The notes beneath the pieces are model-generated. The model did no database searches and was not told the origin of the DNA. It worked only from the letters and a program-made list of their open reading frames with translations. The position numbers were made by a program, and so were the translations under genes. A DNA stretch of 64,000 bases, from positions 2,029,476 to 2,093,475 of the forward strand of contig NZ_LR733520.1 in assembly GCF_902506145.1 (NCBI RefSeq). Direction: 5' to 3'. Positions 44,246-53,397 of the stretch are shown one piece after another. This stretch comes from Burkholderia sp. 8Y (GTDB lineage Bacteria; Pseudomonadota; Gammaproteobacteria; Burkholderiales; Burkholderiaceae). The number at the start of each line of letters is the position of its first letter. Within the stretch, counting starts at the first letter, position 1.

Positions 44246-44950
44246 ATGAAGCACTCACGTTTTATCCGTATCGCGACGCTCGCCGTCGCCCTCTCTGTCG
44301 CCGGCGGCTTTGCTGGCATGGATGGCAATGCGTTCGCCGCGCCCGTCGCAAAGCCCGCGCAAGCGGCGTCTGCGCCAGCGCCCGCCGAGGACTTGTCGAA
44401 CGTGACAGCGGACGGCTCCGCGCCCACCGCCGGCAATCTGGCCGAATTGCAGGATCTCGTGCAGGCGGCAAGCGTCACGGAGCTGCGCTCGACGCGCAAC
44501 GCGAACTACGGCGCGAAGCTCTATTTCCTGCCGAAAGACATGGTCTACTACATCGCGCTTCAGCAGGAAACGCAGTTGTGGCGCGTCGTCAAAACGCAGG
44601 ACGAGGGCCGTGCCGAGTCGCTCTATGCGCAATTCGCGCGCAAGAGCTACGAACTCGCGGACGGGGAAATCCGCCGCATGCAGTTGCAGGCGCAGACGGC
44701 GCTGCTGGAACGCGTGATTGCGGTTTCGTCCAATCGGGCGAACCGCCTGTCCGCCGATCTCGCGCTCGCGCAGCAGCAGGACTCGCAAGTCTCGGAGCGT
44801 CAGCAGAAGCTGCAGGCGGAATCGGCCGCGCTGCAAACGGACAAGCTCGAAGCGGAACGCAAGCTGCACGCGTTGCAGCAGCAAGTCGAGCAGCTTCAGC
44901 GCGCGACCGAGGCCGGTCTCGCGCCGGCAACCGCGACGCCCCTTCGCTGA
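44246..44950 (+). CDS. DUF2968 exported coiled-coil protein
   Basis: 234 aa. A signal peptide (IATLAVALSVAGGFAGMDGN, AFAA) is followed by an Ala-rich stretch and a conserved core (VTELRSTRNANYGAKLYFLP; YYIALQQETQLWRVVKTQDE) typical of DUF2968. The C-terminal ~90 residues form a long coiled coil rich in Gln/Leu/Glu (LALAQQQDSQVSERQQKLQA). Function is unknown and the family is mostly restricted to Burkholderia-type bacteria as I recall. A terminator follows. Confidence 0.85.
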   Translation: MKHSRFIRIATLAVALSVAGGFAGMDGNAFAAPVAKPAQAASAPAPAEDLSNVTADGSAPTAGNLAELQDLVQAASVTELRSTRNANYGAKLYFLPKDMVYYIALQQETQLWRVVKTQDEGRAESLYAQFARKSYELADGEIRRMQLQAQTALLERVIAVSSNRANRLSADLALAQQQDSQVSERQQKLQAESAALQTDKLEAERKLHALQQQVEQLQRATEAGLAPATATPLR

Positions 44951-44967
44951 TCGCGAATCAAAAGGAA

Positions 44968-45000
44968 CAAGGCCCGCTCGATACAGCGGGCCTTGTGCTT
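44968..45000 (+). terminator. Rho-independent terminator after the DUF2968 gene
   Basis: Eleven-bp perfect stem CAAGGCCCGCT/AGCGGGCCTTG (44968-44978 with 44985-44995) with a 6-nt loop and a short T-rich tail. Confidence 0.8.
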
Positions 45001-45022
45001 TGCTACCGGTGAAACCGCGCGC

Positions 45023-46432
45023 CTAAAACCGTGTCTCGCGCGCGACGCGCAGGAACGTGTCGAGCAGCGGCGTGCAATCGAGCAGTTCGTCGCCGCCCGC
45101 GCGATGAAACTCCGGGTGCCATTGCACGCCGACCACGAACGGTGCCTTCCGATACCGCACCGCCTCGATGATCCCGTCCGACGACGACACCGCCTCGATG
45201 TTCAGATCGCGGCCAAGCGTCCGCACGGCCTGATGGTGGATCGAATTCACGATCGCTTCCCGCTGGTTCGGGAACATGTTCACGAGCGACGAGCCATCGG
45301 GAAAGCGAATCGAATGGCGATGCTGGTCGTAGTGCTCGCTGACGTGAACGCCCGCGGTCGGCACGTCGGTGGCGATATCGCCATACAGCGTGCCGCCGAA
45401 GGCCACGTTGATGAGCTGACAGCCGCGGCACACGCCGAGCACCGGCTTGCCCGATTCGACGAACTCGTGCAGCAGTTCCAGCTCGTACATGTCGCGCACG
45501 CGGTCGCCGGGCCATTCGGGGCGCGTGGTCACTTCCTCGTACGACTGCGGCGAGACGTCCGCGCCGCCTTGCAGCAGCAGACCGTCGAGATGCTTCGCGT
45601 AGTCGCGCAGCCGGATATTGCTCGGATGCAGCATGCCTTGATGGCCGACTGTCGGAATCATGAACACGAGCACGTCGCGCGACATGACCCAGTGCGCGAT
45701 GGATTCCTCCAGATACTGCAGCGTCTTGCCGCGCAAGCCCTTCGCTCCCGGCTCCGGATGGAAGATGCGCGCCGAGACGCCGATGCGCAGCGTGCGTTGC
45801 GTGATGCGCTGCCCTGCCCGGTCGAAAATCTGCCGCGCCCGCGCCGCGACGATGCGCCCGAACACCGACCACGCCGAATCGGACGTTTTCAGGTAGGCGG
45901 GTTGAGCCGCCGCCGTGTCAGCGGCGGATTGCGGCGGAATGGGCGGCGGATTGAACTTGCCGAAATCCGGCGCGGCGCTGAATTCGGGCGGCAGGCCGAC
46001 GGCGGGCCGCGAGAGCGCGGCGCTTGCTTCGCCTTCCGCTTCGGCTTCGGCTTCGGCTTCTAAAGCGGCTTCGGCCTGCGTGCTGTGCGCTTCGGCTTCC
46101 GTCGCGGCTTCGAGATTCTGCGCGAGGCTGGTCTTTGCGTCGACGCGTTCGACGTGTGCCGGATTTCCCGCGCGCGCCGCGGCTTCCTGCGCGGCGGTCG
46201 CGCTCGCGACGTGCGCCCGCGCATCGCGGGCCGTCTGGCGCGCTTCTTCGCGCCGCGCCGCGTTGCGGTCCACAGGTTCCACGGTGGACGCGCTCGAAGG
46301 CGCATCCGTCGATGCCCGCACGCTCGCTGTCGCGGCGGCGGATGCGTCCGCGCCTCGTGAAGCCGCCGGCGTGCCGGGCGTTTCGTTGTTGCCGGTGATG
46401 CCCGAGTCGTTGGACGTGTTGTTTTCGCTCAT
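45023..46432 (-). CDS. Class I glutamine amidotransferase (gamma-glutamyl-GABA hydrolase, PuuD-like)
   Basis: 469 aa. The C-terminal ~265 residues are a peptidase C26 domain with the nucleophile elbow GVCRGCQLINVAFGG and the catalytic HPE in VGVQWHPEF. This fits hydrolysis of gamma-glutamyl amides such as gamma-Glu-GABA. The N-terminal ~190 residues are a low-complexity Ala/Glu/Ser-rich extension (EAEAEAEGEASAAL) not normal for the family. The chosen start MSENNTSNDSG at 46432 follows from composition; the frame is open to 46522. No putrescine-pathway gene is adjacent. Confidence 0.86.
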   Translation of the reverse strand: MSENNTSNDSGITGNNETPGTPAASRGADASAAATASVRASTDAPSSASTVEPVDRNAARREEARQTARDARAHVASATAAQEAAARAGNPAHVERVDAKTSLAQNLEAATEAEAHSTQAEAALEAEAEAEAEGEASAALSRPAVGLPPEFSAAPDFGKFNPPPIPPQSAADTAAAQPAYLKTSDSAWSVFGRIVAARARQIFDRAGQRITQRTLRIGVSARIFHPEPGAKGLRGKTLQYLEESIAHWVMSRDVLVFMIPTVGHQGMLHPSNIRLRDYAKHLDGLLLQGGADVSPQSYEEVTTRPEWPGDRVRDMYELELLHEFVESGKPVLGVCRGCQLINVAFGGTLYGDIATDVPTAGVHVSEHYDQHRHSIRFPDGSSLVNMFPNQREAIVNSIHHQAVRTLGRDLNIEAVSSSDGIIEAVRYRKAPFVVGVQWHPEFHRAGGDELLDCTPLLDTFLRVARETRF

Positions 46433-46554
46433 CCCGATTTTCGGCGCGACGCGCGCCACTAGGAGAATGGACAAGCTTCGATTATCCGCCCATCGAAGCG
46501 GGCGAAGCAAACCAGCACACATTTGCTCACATTATCGAGAGCGATGTCACGCGC

Positions 46555-48312
46555 TCAGTGATCGCGCGTCTCCTGCAGCGTTTCGCGCAACGCGATCTGT
46601 AGTATCGCGTGAATTTTCACGCACCAGCGCCATAGCACGGTGAGCAGCAGCGCCGCGCACAGCAGCACGGCCACGAGCAGGCCGAACGGCGGAAGAATGC
46701 CGCCCGAGAGCGCGGCGACGAGCAGAAAGACGCCGAACATCGCGACGATCGGAATCAGGCCCGAGATGGCCGAGCGGATGGCGCGCGTGAAGCGCCCGGC
46801 CTTTGCCGGTTGCACGCTCACTTCCGCGAGCAGCAGCGCGAGCGATTCGAGCTTGCGATATACCGCCACCAGAAACGGCAGCGCGATGACGAGCGCCGCG
46901 CTCCACAGCACGACGCGCTGCGCGTTGTCCGTTTCGAGCCAGCGCGCGAGGTAGCCCGACGCAAACGGCGCGGCATACGACGCGCCCAGAAAAATCGCCG
47001 CGACGAGCGCGAGATTCACGGCGATCTGGAGCACGATGCGCCTCGTCATCGCGAAGAGCGTCGCGCCTTCGGATGCGGGCGTGAGGCTCGCAAGCCATTG
47101 CGAATACAGGCCGAACGTGTGCGCGAGCGGCGCGGGCATCGCGCGCGCGAGGCGCATCGTGAGCGGATCGGCGGCGCGCATCAGATACGGCGTGAGGAGC
47201 GTCGTGAGCGCGGACACGGCCACCGCGATCGGATAGAGAAAGCCGCTCGTCACTTTCAGCGACAGCCCGAGCGACGCGATGATGAACGAGAACTCGCCGA
47301 TCTGCGCGACGCTCATGCCCACGCGCATGGCCGCGCGTCCGTCCTTGCCCGCGAGAAAGCTGCCGAGTCCGCACGACACGATCTTTCCGAGCACCACCGC
47401 CACCGTGATGACGGCGATCGGCCACGCGTAATCGACGAGCACCGCCGGATTCAGCAAGAGCCCGATGGTCACGAAGAAGATGGCGGAGAACATGTCGCGC
47501 ACCGGCGCGATCAGATGTTCGATGCGCGCGAGATGCTTCGATTCGGCCATGATCGCGCCGATCAGGAACGCGCCGAGCGCGATCGAATAATCGAGCTTGA
47601 CGACGAGCAGGCAAAAGCCGAAGCAGAAGCCCAGCACCGTGACGAGCAGCATTTCGTCGCTCTTCGAGCGCGCCACGTAGTCGAGCGCGCGTGGCACGGT
47701 CACGATGCCGACCACGAGCGAAACCGTCATGAAAAGCAGCAGCTTGCCGAGCGTCACGGCCGCCATGCCCGCGCTGACCGACCCCGTCTGCGCGATGCCG
47801 GACAGCAGCACGAGCATCGCGATGGCGAGAATGTCCTCGACGATCAGAATGCCGAACACGAGCTGCGCGAAGCCCTCGCCTTTCAGGCCGAGTTCGGAGA
47901 GCGCCTTCACGATGATCGTGGTCGACGAAATGGCGAGCATCGCGCCGAGAAAGAGCGAGTCCATCGCGCTCCAGCCGAACCAGCGGCCGATCTCGTAGCC
48001 GATCCAGATCATCAGCACGATCTCGGACAGCGCCGCGACGAACGCCGTCGCGCCCACGCGAAAGAGCTTGCGCAGGCTGAATTCGAGCCCGAGCGAAAAC
48101 ATCAGGAACACGACGCCCAGCTCGCCGAGCGTCTGAATGGTGGCTTCGTCGTTGATCAGCTGGAACGGCGGCGTGTACGGGCCGATGATGACGCCCGCCA
48201 CGATGTAACCCAGCACGACCGGCTGCCGCAGGCGATGAAACAGCACCGTCACGACGCCCGCGATGGCCATGAGCACGGCGAGATCCTGAATGAAGCCGAT
48301 CGCGTGGTGCAT
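46555..48312 (-). CDS. CPA2-type cation:proton antiporter (KefB/YbaL-like)
   Basis: A 585-aa membrane protein. The first ~380 residues hold the twelve or so helices of the Na+/H+ exchanger domain (FLMFSLGLEFSLRKLF; LGAMLAISSTTIIVKALSEL; LDYSIALGAFLIGAIMAES). Two to three further hydrophobic segments follow in the C-terminal part, with no cytoplasmic TrkA-N (Rossmann) domain, so it is not a canonical Kef channel. It is divergent or isolated from its neighbours. Confidence 0.88.
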   Translation of the reverse strand: MHHAIGFIQDLAVLMAIAGVVTVLFHRLRQPVVLGYIVAGVIIGPYTPPFQLINDEATIQTLGELGVVFLMFSLGLEFSLRKLFRVGATAFVAALSEIVLMIWIGYEIGRWFGWSAMDSLFLGAMLAISSTTIIVKALSELGLKGEGFAQLVFGILIVEDILAIAMLVLLSGIAQTGSVSAGMAAVTLGKLLLFMTVSLVVGIVTVPRALDYVARSKSDEMLLVTVLGFCFGFCLLVVKLDYSIALGAFLIGAIMAESKHLARIEHLIAPVRDMFSAIFFVTIGLLLNPAVLVDYAWPIAVITVAVVLGKIVSCGLGSFLAGKDGRAAMRVGMSVAQIGEFSFIIASLGLSLKVTSGFLYPIAVAVSALTTLLTPYLMRAADPLTMRLARAMPAPLAHTFGLYSQWLASLTPASEGATLFAMTRRIVLQIAVNLALVAAIFLGASYAAPFASGYLARWLETDNAQRVVLWSAALVIALPFLVAVYRKLESLALLLAEVSVQPAKAGRFTRAIRSAISGLIPIVAMFGVFLLVAALSGGILPPFGLLVAVLLCAALLLTVLWRWCVKIHAILQIALRETLQETRDH

Positions 48313-48374
48313 CGACTGATCCTTACAAACATATTATAGGCAGCCGATGTTACAGCAGGAGATGTGCGGAAGGC

Positions 48375-48406
48375 GAAAAGAAACGCCCGCTACGGTGAGC
48401 GGGCGT
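48375..48406 (-). terminator. Rho-independent terminator after glnK
   Basis: Nine-bp stem ACGCCCGCT/AGCGGGCGT (48383-48391 with 48398-48406) followed on the minus strand by TTTCTTTTC. Confidence 0.8.
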
Positions 48407-48436
48407 GGAATGCGATAAACGTGGAGGATCAGACGA

Positions 48437-48775
48437 TCAGACCGCCGCTTCGTTCTCCTCGCCGGTGCGGATACGGATCACGCGCTCGACATCCGCGACG
48501 AAAATCTTGCCGTCGCCAATCTTGCCGGTGCGCGCCGCACCGATGATCGCGTCGATGACCTGATCGGTCTGATCGTTCGCGACCACGACTTCGATTTTTA
48601 CCTTCGGCAGAAAGTCCACCACGTATTCCGCACCACGATAGAGCTCGGTGTGCCCTTTCTGGCGTCCGAAGCCCTTCACTTCCGTGACCGTCAAGCCCGT
48701 CAGACCGACCTCGGCCAGTGCCTCGCGAACTTCGTCCAGCTTGAACGGTTTGATGATGGCGGTGATGCGTTTCAT
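48437..48775 (-). CDS. glnK: Nitrogen regulatory protein P-II
   Basis: A 112-aa PII signal protein. The T-loop carries the uridylylation site Tyr51 in LYRGAEYVVDFLPKVKIE, and the B-loop is GAARTGKIGDGKIFV. PII reads ATP/ADP and 2-oxoglutarate and controls glutamine synthetase adenylylation or AmtB. With no amtB downstream and nadE upstream (128 bp), GlnB rather than GlnK naming is possible. Confidence 0.95.
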   Translation of the reverse strand: MKRITAIIKPFKLDEVREALAEVGLTGLTVTEVKGFGRQKGHTELYRGAEYVVDFLPKVKIEVVVANDQTDQVIDAIIGAARTGKIGDGKIFVADVERVIRIRTGEENEAAV

Positions 48776-48903
48776 GGCGTGCCTCGTTTCGGAAAACAGA
48801 CGGTTCAGGGAAAGGGTCGTCGCTCGCGCGACCGATGCCTTCGATTCTAGCTGCCTTTCATCGAGTTATCGGCCCGCCTGAACGCGATAACCGCGTCTTG
48901 CAC

Positions 48904-50958
48904 TCACTCCGTCTCCGGAATCCGCTCAAGGTCCTTGAGCCAGACCGTTGCCTGCGAATCGCTCGGCGCGCGCCAGTCGCCGCGCGGCGAAAGCGAGCCG
49001 CCCGATCCCACTTTCGGTGCATTCGGTATGCACGAACGCTTGAACTGGCTCGTGCGGAAAAAGCGGTCGAGAAAGATGCGCAGATTCGTGCGGATATCCG
49101 CGAGCCCGTACTGATTGCGCGCGACGTTGGGACCTTCCGGCCACGCGCCCGCCTCGCGGTCGCGCCATGCCGTGAACGCCAGGAACGCGACTTTCGATGG
49201 CGCGAAGCCGAAGCGAACCGTGTAGTACATATTGAAGTCCTGCAACTCGTACGGCCCGATCACGCTCTCGGTCTTCTGTTCGAGCGCGCCGCTCGCCTTG
49301 CCGGGAATGAGCTCGGGGCTGATATCGGTAGCGAGCACGTTCTCGAGCACGTCGCTGCCCGCATCGCCGATCTGCCCCGACTCCGCGACCCACCGCACCA
49401 GATGCGTGATGAGCGTCTTCGGCACGCTCGCGTTGACGTTGTAGTGCGACATGTGATCGCCGACGCCATACGTGCACCATCCGAGCGCAAGCTCGCTCAG
49501 ATCGCCCGTTCCGACGACGATCGCGTTGTGAAAGTTCGCGAGCCTGAAAAGATGACTCGTGCGCTCGCCGGCCTGCACGTTCTCATACGTGATGTCGTAT
49601 TGCTGATTGTCTTCGCTGTGCGGATGGCCGATATCCGCGAGCATCTGCGTGCAGCTCGGACGAATGTCGATTTCTTCCGCCGTGCAGCCGATCACCTCCA
49701 TCAACTCGCGCGCCTGCCTGAGCGTGCGCTCGCTCGTCGCAAAGCCGGGCATCGTGTAGGCGAGGATGTTGGAGCGCGGCAGGCCGAGGCGGTCCATCGC
49801 TTTTGCGCACACGAGCAGGGCATGCGTCGAGTCGAGGCCGCCGGACACGCCGATCACGACCTTCGAAATGCCCGACGAGCGCAGCCGTTGCAGCAGCGCC
49901 TGCACCTGAATGTTGTAGACCTCGTTGCATCGCGCGTCGCGGCGGGCGGCGTCGGCGGGAACGTAGGGGAAACGCTGCACGCGACGTTCAAGCGGCAAGG
50001 CGCGTTCCACGGGCGCGGGCAATTCAAATTCGACGACGCGGAACATCGCGACTTCGTCGGCGTGCCGCTGTGTCGATCGCCCGAAGGTGGTCTGCCGCAT
50101 GCGTTCGCGCGAGAGCCGCTCCAGATCGACATCGGCGAAGATGATGTGCGACTCGCCGGAGAATCGCTCCGATTCCGCGAGCATCTCGCCGTTTTCGTAG
50201 ATCAGGCCCTGGCCGTCCCACGCGAGATCCGTGGTCGATTCGCCCTCGCCCGCCGATGTGTACAGGTACGCGGCGATGCATCGCGCGGACTGCTGCCCGA
50301 CGAGCTGATGCCGATACGCCGACTTGCCCACGACAATATTCGACGCCGACAGGTTGACGAGCACCGTCGCGCCCGCGAGCGCGGCGAACGACGACGGCGG
50401 AATCGGCACCCACACGTCCTCGCAAATCTCGACGTGAAAGCGAAAGAGCGGCAGGTTCCTGATCTGAAAGAGCAGCGACGCGCCGAACGGCGCTTGCTGC
50501 CCGCACAGCGTGACAGCGTGCGTGGTCGCGGCATCGGCGGGGCTGAACTGCCGCGCTTCGTAGAACTCGCCGTAGTTCGGCAAATAGCTCTTCGGCACGA
50601 CGCCGCGAATGACGCCATCCGCGATCACGACCGCGCAATTGAAGAGCTTGTGCTCGACGCGCAGCGGCAGGCCGACGATCATCGCGATCTGAAGCGTCTT
50701 CGAGGCATCGACGATGCTTTGCAGCGCGTCTTCGCAGGCATCGAGCAAGGCGCGTTGATGGAACAGATCGTCGCAGCTATACGCGGACAGCCCCAATTCG
50801 GGGAACGCGACGAGCACCGCGCCGCGCGCCGCCGCCTGCTGCGCGAGTTCGATGGTTCCGGCCGCGTTGAAGGCGGGATCGGCGACCTTGCAGTTCGGGA
50901 TGGCGACCGCGACGCGCGCGAAATCGTGGCTGTACAAATTGAAGAAGTTCTTGCTCAT
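48904..50958 (-). CDS. nadE: Glutamine-dependent NAD+ synthetase
   Basis: A 684-aa two-domain enzyme. The N-terminal nitrilase/glutaminase domain has the triad Glu54 (FPELGLSAY), Lys123 (VVPKSYLPNYGEFYE) and Cys179 (EICEDVWVP). The C-terminal ammonia-dependent synthetase has the PP-loop GVSGGLDSTHALLV. It makes NAD+ from nicotinate adenine dinucleotide. This is the long type also found in mycobacteria. The PII gene follows, and I recall this nadE-PII linkage from other Burkholderia. Confidence 0.95.
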   Translation of the reverse strand: MSKNFFNLYSHDFARVAVAIPNCKVADPAFNAAGTIELAQQAAARGAVLVAFPELGLSAYSCDDLFHQRALLDACEDALQSIVDASKTLQIAMIVGLPLRVEHKLFNCAVVIADGVIRGVVPKSYLPNYGEFYEARQFSPADAATTHAVTLCGQQAPFGASLLFQIRNLPLFRFHVEICEDVWVPIPPSSFAALAGATVLVNLSASNIVVGKSAYRHQLVGQQSARCIAAYLYTSAGEGESTTDLAWDGQGLIYENGEMLAESERFSGESHIIFADVDLERLSRERMRQTTFGRSTQRHADEVAMFRVVEFELPAPVERALPLERRVQRFPYVPADAARRDARCNEVYNIQVQALLQRLRSSGISKVVIGVSGGLDSTHALLVCAKAMDRLGLPRSNILAYTMPGFATSERTLRQARELMEVIGCTAEEIDIRPSCTQMLADIGHPHSEDNQQYDITYENVQAGERTSHLFRLANFHNAIVVGTGDLSELALGWCTYGVGDHMSHYNVNASVPKTLITHLVRWVAESGQIGDAGSDVLENVLATDISPELIPGKASGALEQKTESVIGPYELQDFNMYYTVRFGFAPSKVAFLAFTAWRDREAGAWPEGPNVARNQYGLADIRTNLRIFLDRFFRTSQFKRSCIPNAPKVGSGGSLSPRGDWRAPSDSQATVWLKDLERIPETE

Positions 50959-51027
50959 GGTCGTCGTTACCTTCGGCGCGTGGGAGCTTGCTTGAACGTG
51001 GGAAGAGCCGCAACGATTATCGCAGTT

Positions 51028-52167
51028 CTAGCCCTTTTTTCTGAAGGGCGTGTGCGCTTCGAGCTCTTCGATATGCTGATCCATCGCTTCGGTTTCTGCT
51101 TCGAGGAACTCGGCGATGGCCTCTCTGAACCGCTCGTCCGCGATCCAGTGCGCGGACCATGTCGGCGTCGGCAGCAGCCCGCGCGACATCTTGTGCACGC
51201 CCTGCGCGCCGCCTTCGAAGCGCGCGAGCCGGTGTTCGATGCAATACGCGATGCCCTGCATGTAGCACGTCTCGAAGTGCAGCCCCGAGACGAACTCGCG
51301 CGTGCCCCAATAGCGGCCATACATCACGTCGTCGCCGATCATGTTGAGCGCGCACGCGAGCCGCTCGCCGTCCGCTTCCGCGATCACGAGCAGCATGCTG
51401 TCGGGTGCATCCGCATGGATTCGGCCGAAGAATTCGCGCGACAGATACGGCGCGTTCCAGTGCTCGCGGTAGGTGTTCTCGTAGCAGTCGTAGAAGAAGT
51501 CGAGCGCGCGCGCGTCGATTTGCGCGCCGCGCAGCCAGGTGTACGTGACGCCCGCTTCCATCACGCGACGGCGGTCCTGCTTCACCTTCTTGCGCTTGTC
51601 GTGACTCATGGTCGCGAGGAACGCGTCGAAGCTCGGATAGCCGTCGCCGGGCAAATTCTCCCAGTGGAACTGCACGCCCTCGCGCAGCATGTAGCCGGCG
51701 TCCGTGAGCGCCTCGACGTCCTGCGCATGCGGAAACAGCACGTGCAGCGACGAGATGTCGAGCCGGCGCGTCAGCTCAATCGCGCCGCGCGCCAGCAGCA
51801 CGCGGTCCTCGTGCTCGGCGGCGATGAGCCGCGGCCCGGTCACGGGCGAAAACGGCACCGCCGAAAGCGCCTTCGGGTAATAGCGCAGGCCGTGGCGCTC
51901 GAAGGCGTCGGCCCAGGCGTGGTCGAACACATATTCGCCGCGCGAATGCGACTTCAGATAAAGCGGCATGGCGCCCGCGAACTGCCCGCCGCGCTTGAGA
52001 ATCAGGTGATGCGCGCGCCAGCCGGTGCGCTTGACCGCGCATTGCGTCTCTTGCAGCGCGGACAGAAAGCCGTGCCGCACGAACGGATTGTCGCCGGCGA
52101 GCCGGTTCCAGTCGTCGGCCGGAATGTCGTCCAGCGTGTCGACCACATGAATTTCGATCTCGCGATT
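51028..52167 (-). CDS. GNAT-fold peptidogalycan biosynthesis/recognition-type protein (DUF482)
   Basis: About 379 aa, a member of the COG3146/DUF482 acyltransferase-like family. Visible are DDIPADDWNRLAGDNPFVRH near the start, SHDKRKKVKQDRRRVMEAGV in the middle, and YGRYWGTREFVSGLHFETCYMQG towards the end. No ATG lies close to the domain start: a TTG at 52167 has a GAGGG site 7 nt upstream, whereas the first ATG (52284) adds 39 unrelated residues and would overlap the divergent GIY-YIG gene. I prefer the TTG. Function is unknown. Confidence 0.82.
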   Translation of the reverse strand, partial: NREIEIHVVDTLDDIPADDWNRLAGDNPFVRHGFLSALQETQCAVKRTGWRAHHLILKRGGQFAGAMPLYLKSHSRGEYVFDHAWADAFERHGLRYYPKALSAVPFSPVTGPRLIAAEHEDRVLLARGAIELTRRLDISSLHVLFPHAQDVEALTDAGYMLREGVQFHWENLPGDGYPSFDAFLATMSHDKRKKVKQDRRRVMEAGVTYTWLRGAQIDARALDFFYDCYENTYREHWNAPYLSREFFGRIHADAPDSMLLVIAEADGERLACALNMIGDDVMYGRYWGTREFVSGLHFETCYMQGIAYCIEHRLARFEGGAQGVHKMSRGLLPTPTWSAHWIADERFREAIAEFLEAETEAMDQHIEELEAHTPFRKKG

Positions 52168-52273
52168 CAAACAGGCACCCTCGCTGAATTGACCGATGGG
52201 CGCTTCAGCGCCCCGAAAGCGGCTATTCTCGCGCAAGTCGAGCGAAGGCGTCGGAGCGGCGGCATCGGCGATA

Positions 52274-52594
52274 ATGCGCGGCACACAACCTGCGAGCCCG
52301 AAGAACGCAATCCCGTGGTTTCTCTATCTGATCGAATGCGACGACGGCAGTCTCTACACCGGCATCGCGACGGATGTCGAAGCGCGCTTCACCGCGCACG
52401 CGAGCGGCAAGGGCGCGCGCTATACGCGGGCGAGAAAGCCGCTGCGCGTGATGGCGTCGTTCGAGCTGGCGGGAAGATCGGAGGCGTCGCGCGCCGAGTA
52501 CTGGGTCAAGCGGCTGACGGTGCAGCAAAAACGCGCGTTGATCGCGGGTGAGCGCACCTTGGAATCCGTGCTGCCGTGCGCGGAAAATGGCTGA
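52274..52594 (+). CDS. GIY-YIG nuclease superfamily protein (YhbQ-like)
   Basis: A 106-aa single-domain GIY-YIG protein of the UPF0213/YhbQ type. It has FLYLIECDDGSLYTGIATDV (the GIY-YIG variant here is FLY...YTG), followed by the conserved Arg/His stretch RFTAHASGKGARYT and SRAEYWVKRLTVQQK. Biological role is poorly defined. The start at 52274 is near the family N-terminus; the frame extends to 52196 without added family features. Confidence 0.87.
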   Translation: MRGTQPASPKNAIPWFLYLIECDDGSLYTGIATDVEARFTAHASGKGARYTRARKPLRVMASFELAGRSEASRAEYWVKRLTVQQKRALIAGERTLESVLPCAENG

Positions 52595-52614
52595 CGCGGT
52601 TGCGATCACGCACT

Positions 52615-52655
52615 AAAACGAAAACGCCGCGCGCCCGGCGAACGGACGGCGGCGT
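52615..52655 (-). terminator. Rho-independent terminator after ppa
   Basis: Stem ACGCCGC/GCGGCGT (52624-52630 with 52649-52655) with a structured GC-rich loop, followed on the minus strand by TTTTCGTTTT. Confidence 0.75.
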
Positions 52656-52681
52656 CTGATGACAACGCGGAAAAAACGCGC

Positions 52682-53209
52682 TTACTTCTTGAAGTTCGCG
52701 ATGCCTTCCGTGATTTCCTTGTGCGCGGCGTCGATGCCCGCCCAGCCTTCGACCTTCACCCACTTGCCCTTCTCCAGCGCCTTGTACTGCTCGAAGAAGT
52801 GCTTGATCTGATCCTTCAGGAATTCGGGCACGTCGTCCACGGACTTGAGGTTCGCCGTCATCGGGCAGACCTTGTCGTGCGGCACGGCGATCAATTTGGC
52901 GTCCACGCCCGATTCGTCGGTCATCTGCAACATGCCGAGCGCACGCGCGCGCACCACCGAACCCGCGAGCAGCGGATACGGCGTGATGACGAGCACGTCG
53001 ACCGGATCGCCGTCGCCCGACAGCGTCTGCGGAATGAAGCCGTAGTTGGCCGGATAGCGCATGCCGGTGCCGATGAAACGATCGACGACGAGCAGGCCCA
53101 TGTCCTTGTCCGCTTCGTATTTGACCGGATCGCTCTGCGCGGGAATTTCGATGATGACGTTGAAATCCTGCGGGAGATCACGGCCGGGAGGTACGTTATT
53201 GAAGCTCAT
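52682..53209 (-). CDS. ppa: Inorganic pyrophosphatase
   Basis: A 175-aa family I soluble pyrophosphatase. The start MSFNNVPPGRDLPQDFNVII and the signature DGDPVDVLVIT (three Mg-binding Asp), then YGFIPQTLSGDGDPVDV and KVCPMTANLKSVDDVPEFLK, are all present. The open frame extends to 53275, but 53209 is the family start with a GGGAGGT ribosome site before it. It is divergent from the aldehyde dehydrogenase gene. Confidence 0.97.
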   Translation of the reverse strand: MSFNNVPPGRDLPQDFNVIIEIPAQSDPVKYEADKDMGLLVVDRFIGTGMRYPANYGFIPQTLSGDGDPVDVLVITPYPLLAGSVVRARALGMLQMTDESGVDAKLIAVPHDKVCPMTANLKSVDDVPEFLKDQIKHFFEQYKALEKGKWVKVEGWAGIDAAHKEITEGIANFKK

Positions 53210-53397
53210 GAGCACTCTCTGGAGAAGTTGAGTTCGGAAACCGGGAAATAGATGCGGCGCGTTCGGGCGCGTCACGGATGGAACGCGGGCGCTGCGAGGT
53301 GAGACACTGAGGCATTATAGCCAAAGGCGCCCCGCGGCCCGGGTGCGTGGCGATCGACTCGGGCACAGTGAGCGAACGAACCGACAAGGAGACGCGC

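Noticed and set aside
48835..52551. 1238-aa plus-strand open frame opposite nadE and the GNAT-like gene
   Set aside because: Spans two real genes and their gap on the other strand; composition is typical of a GC-rich shadow.
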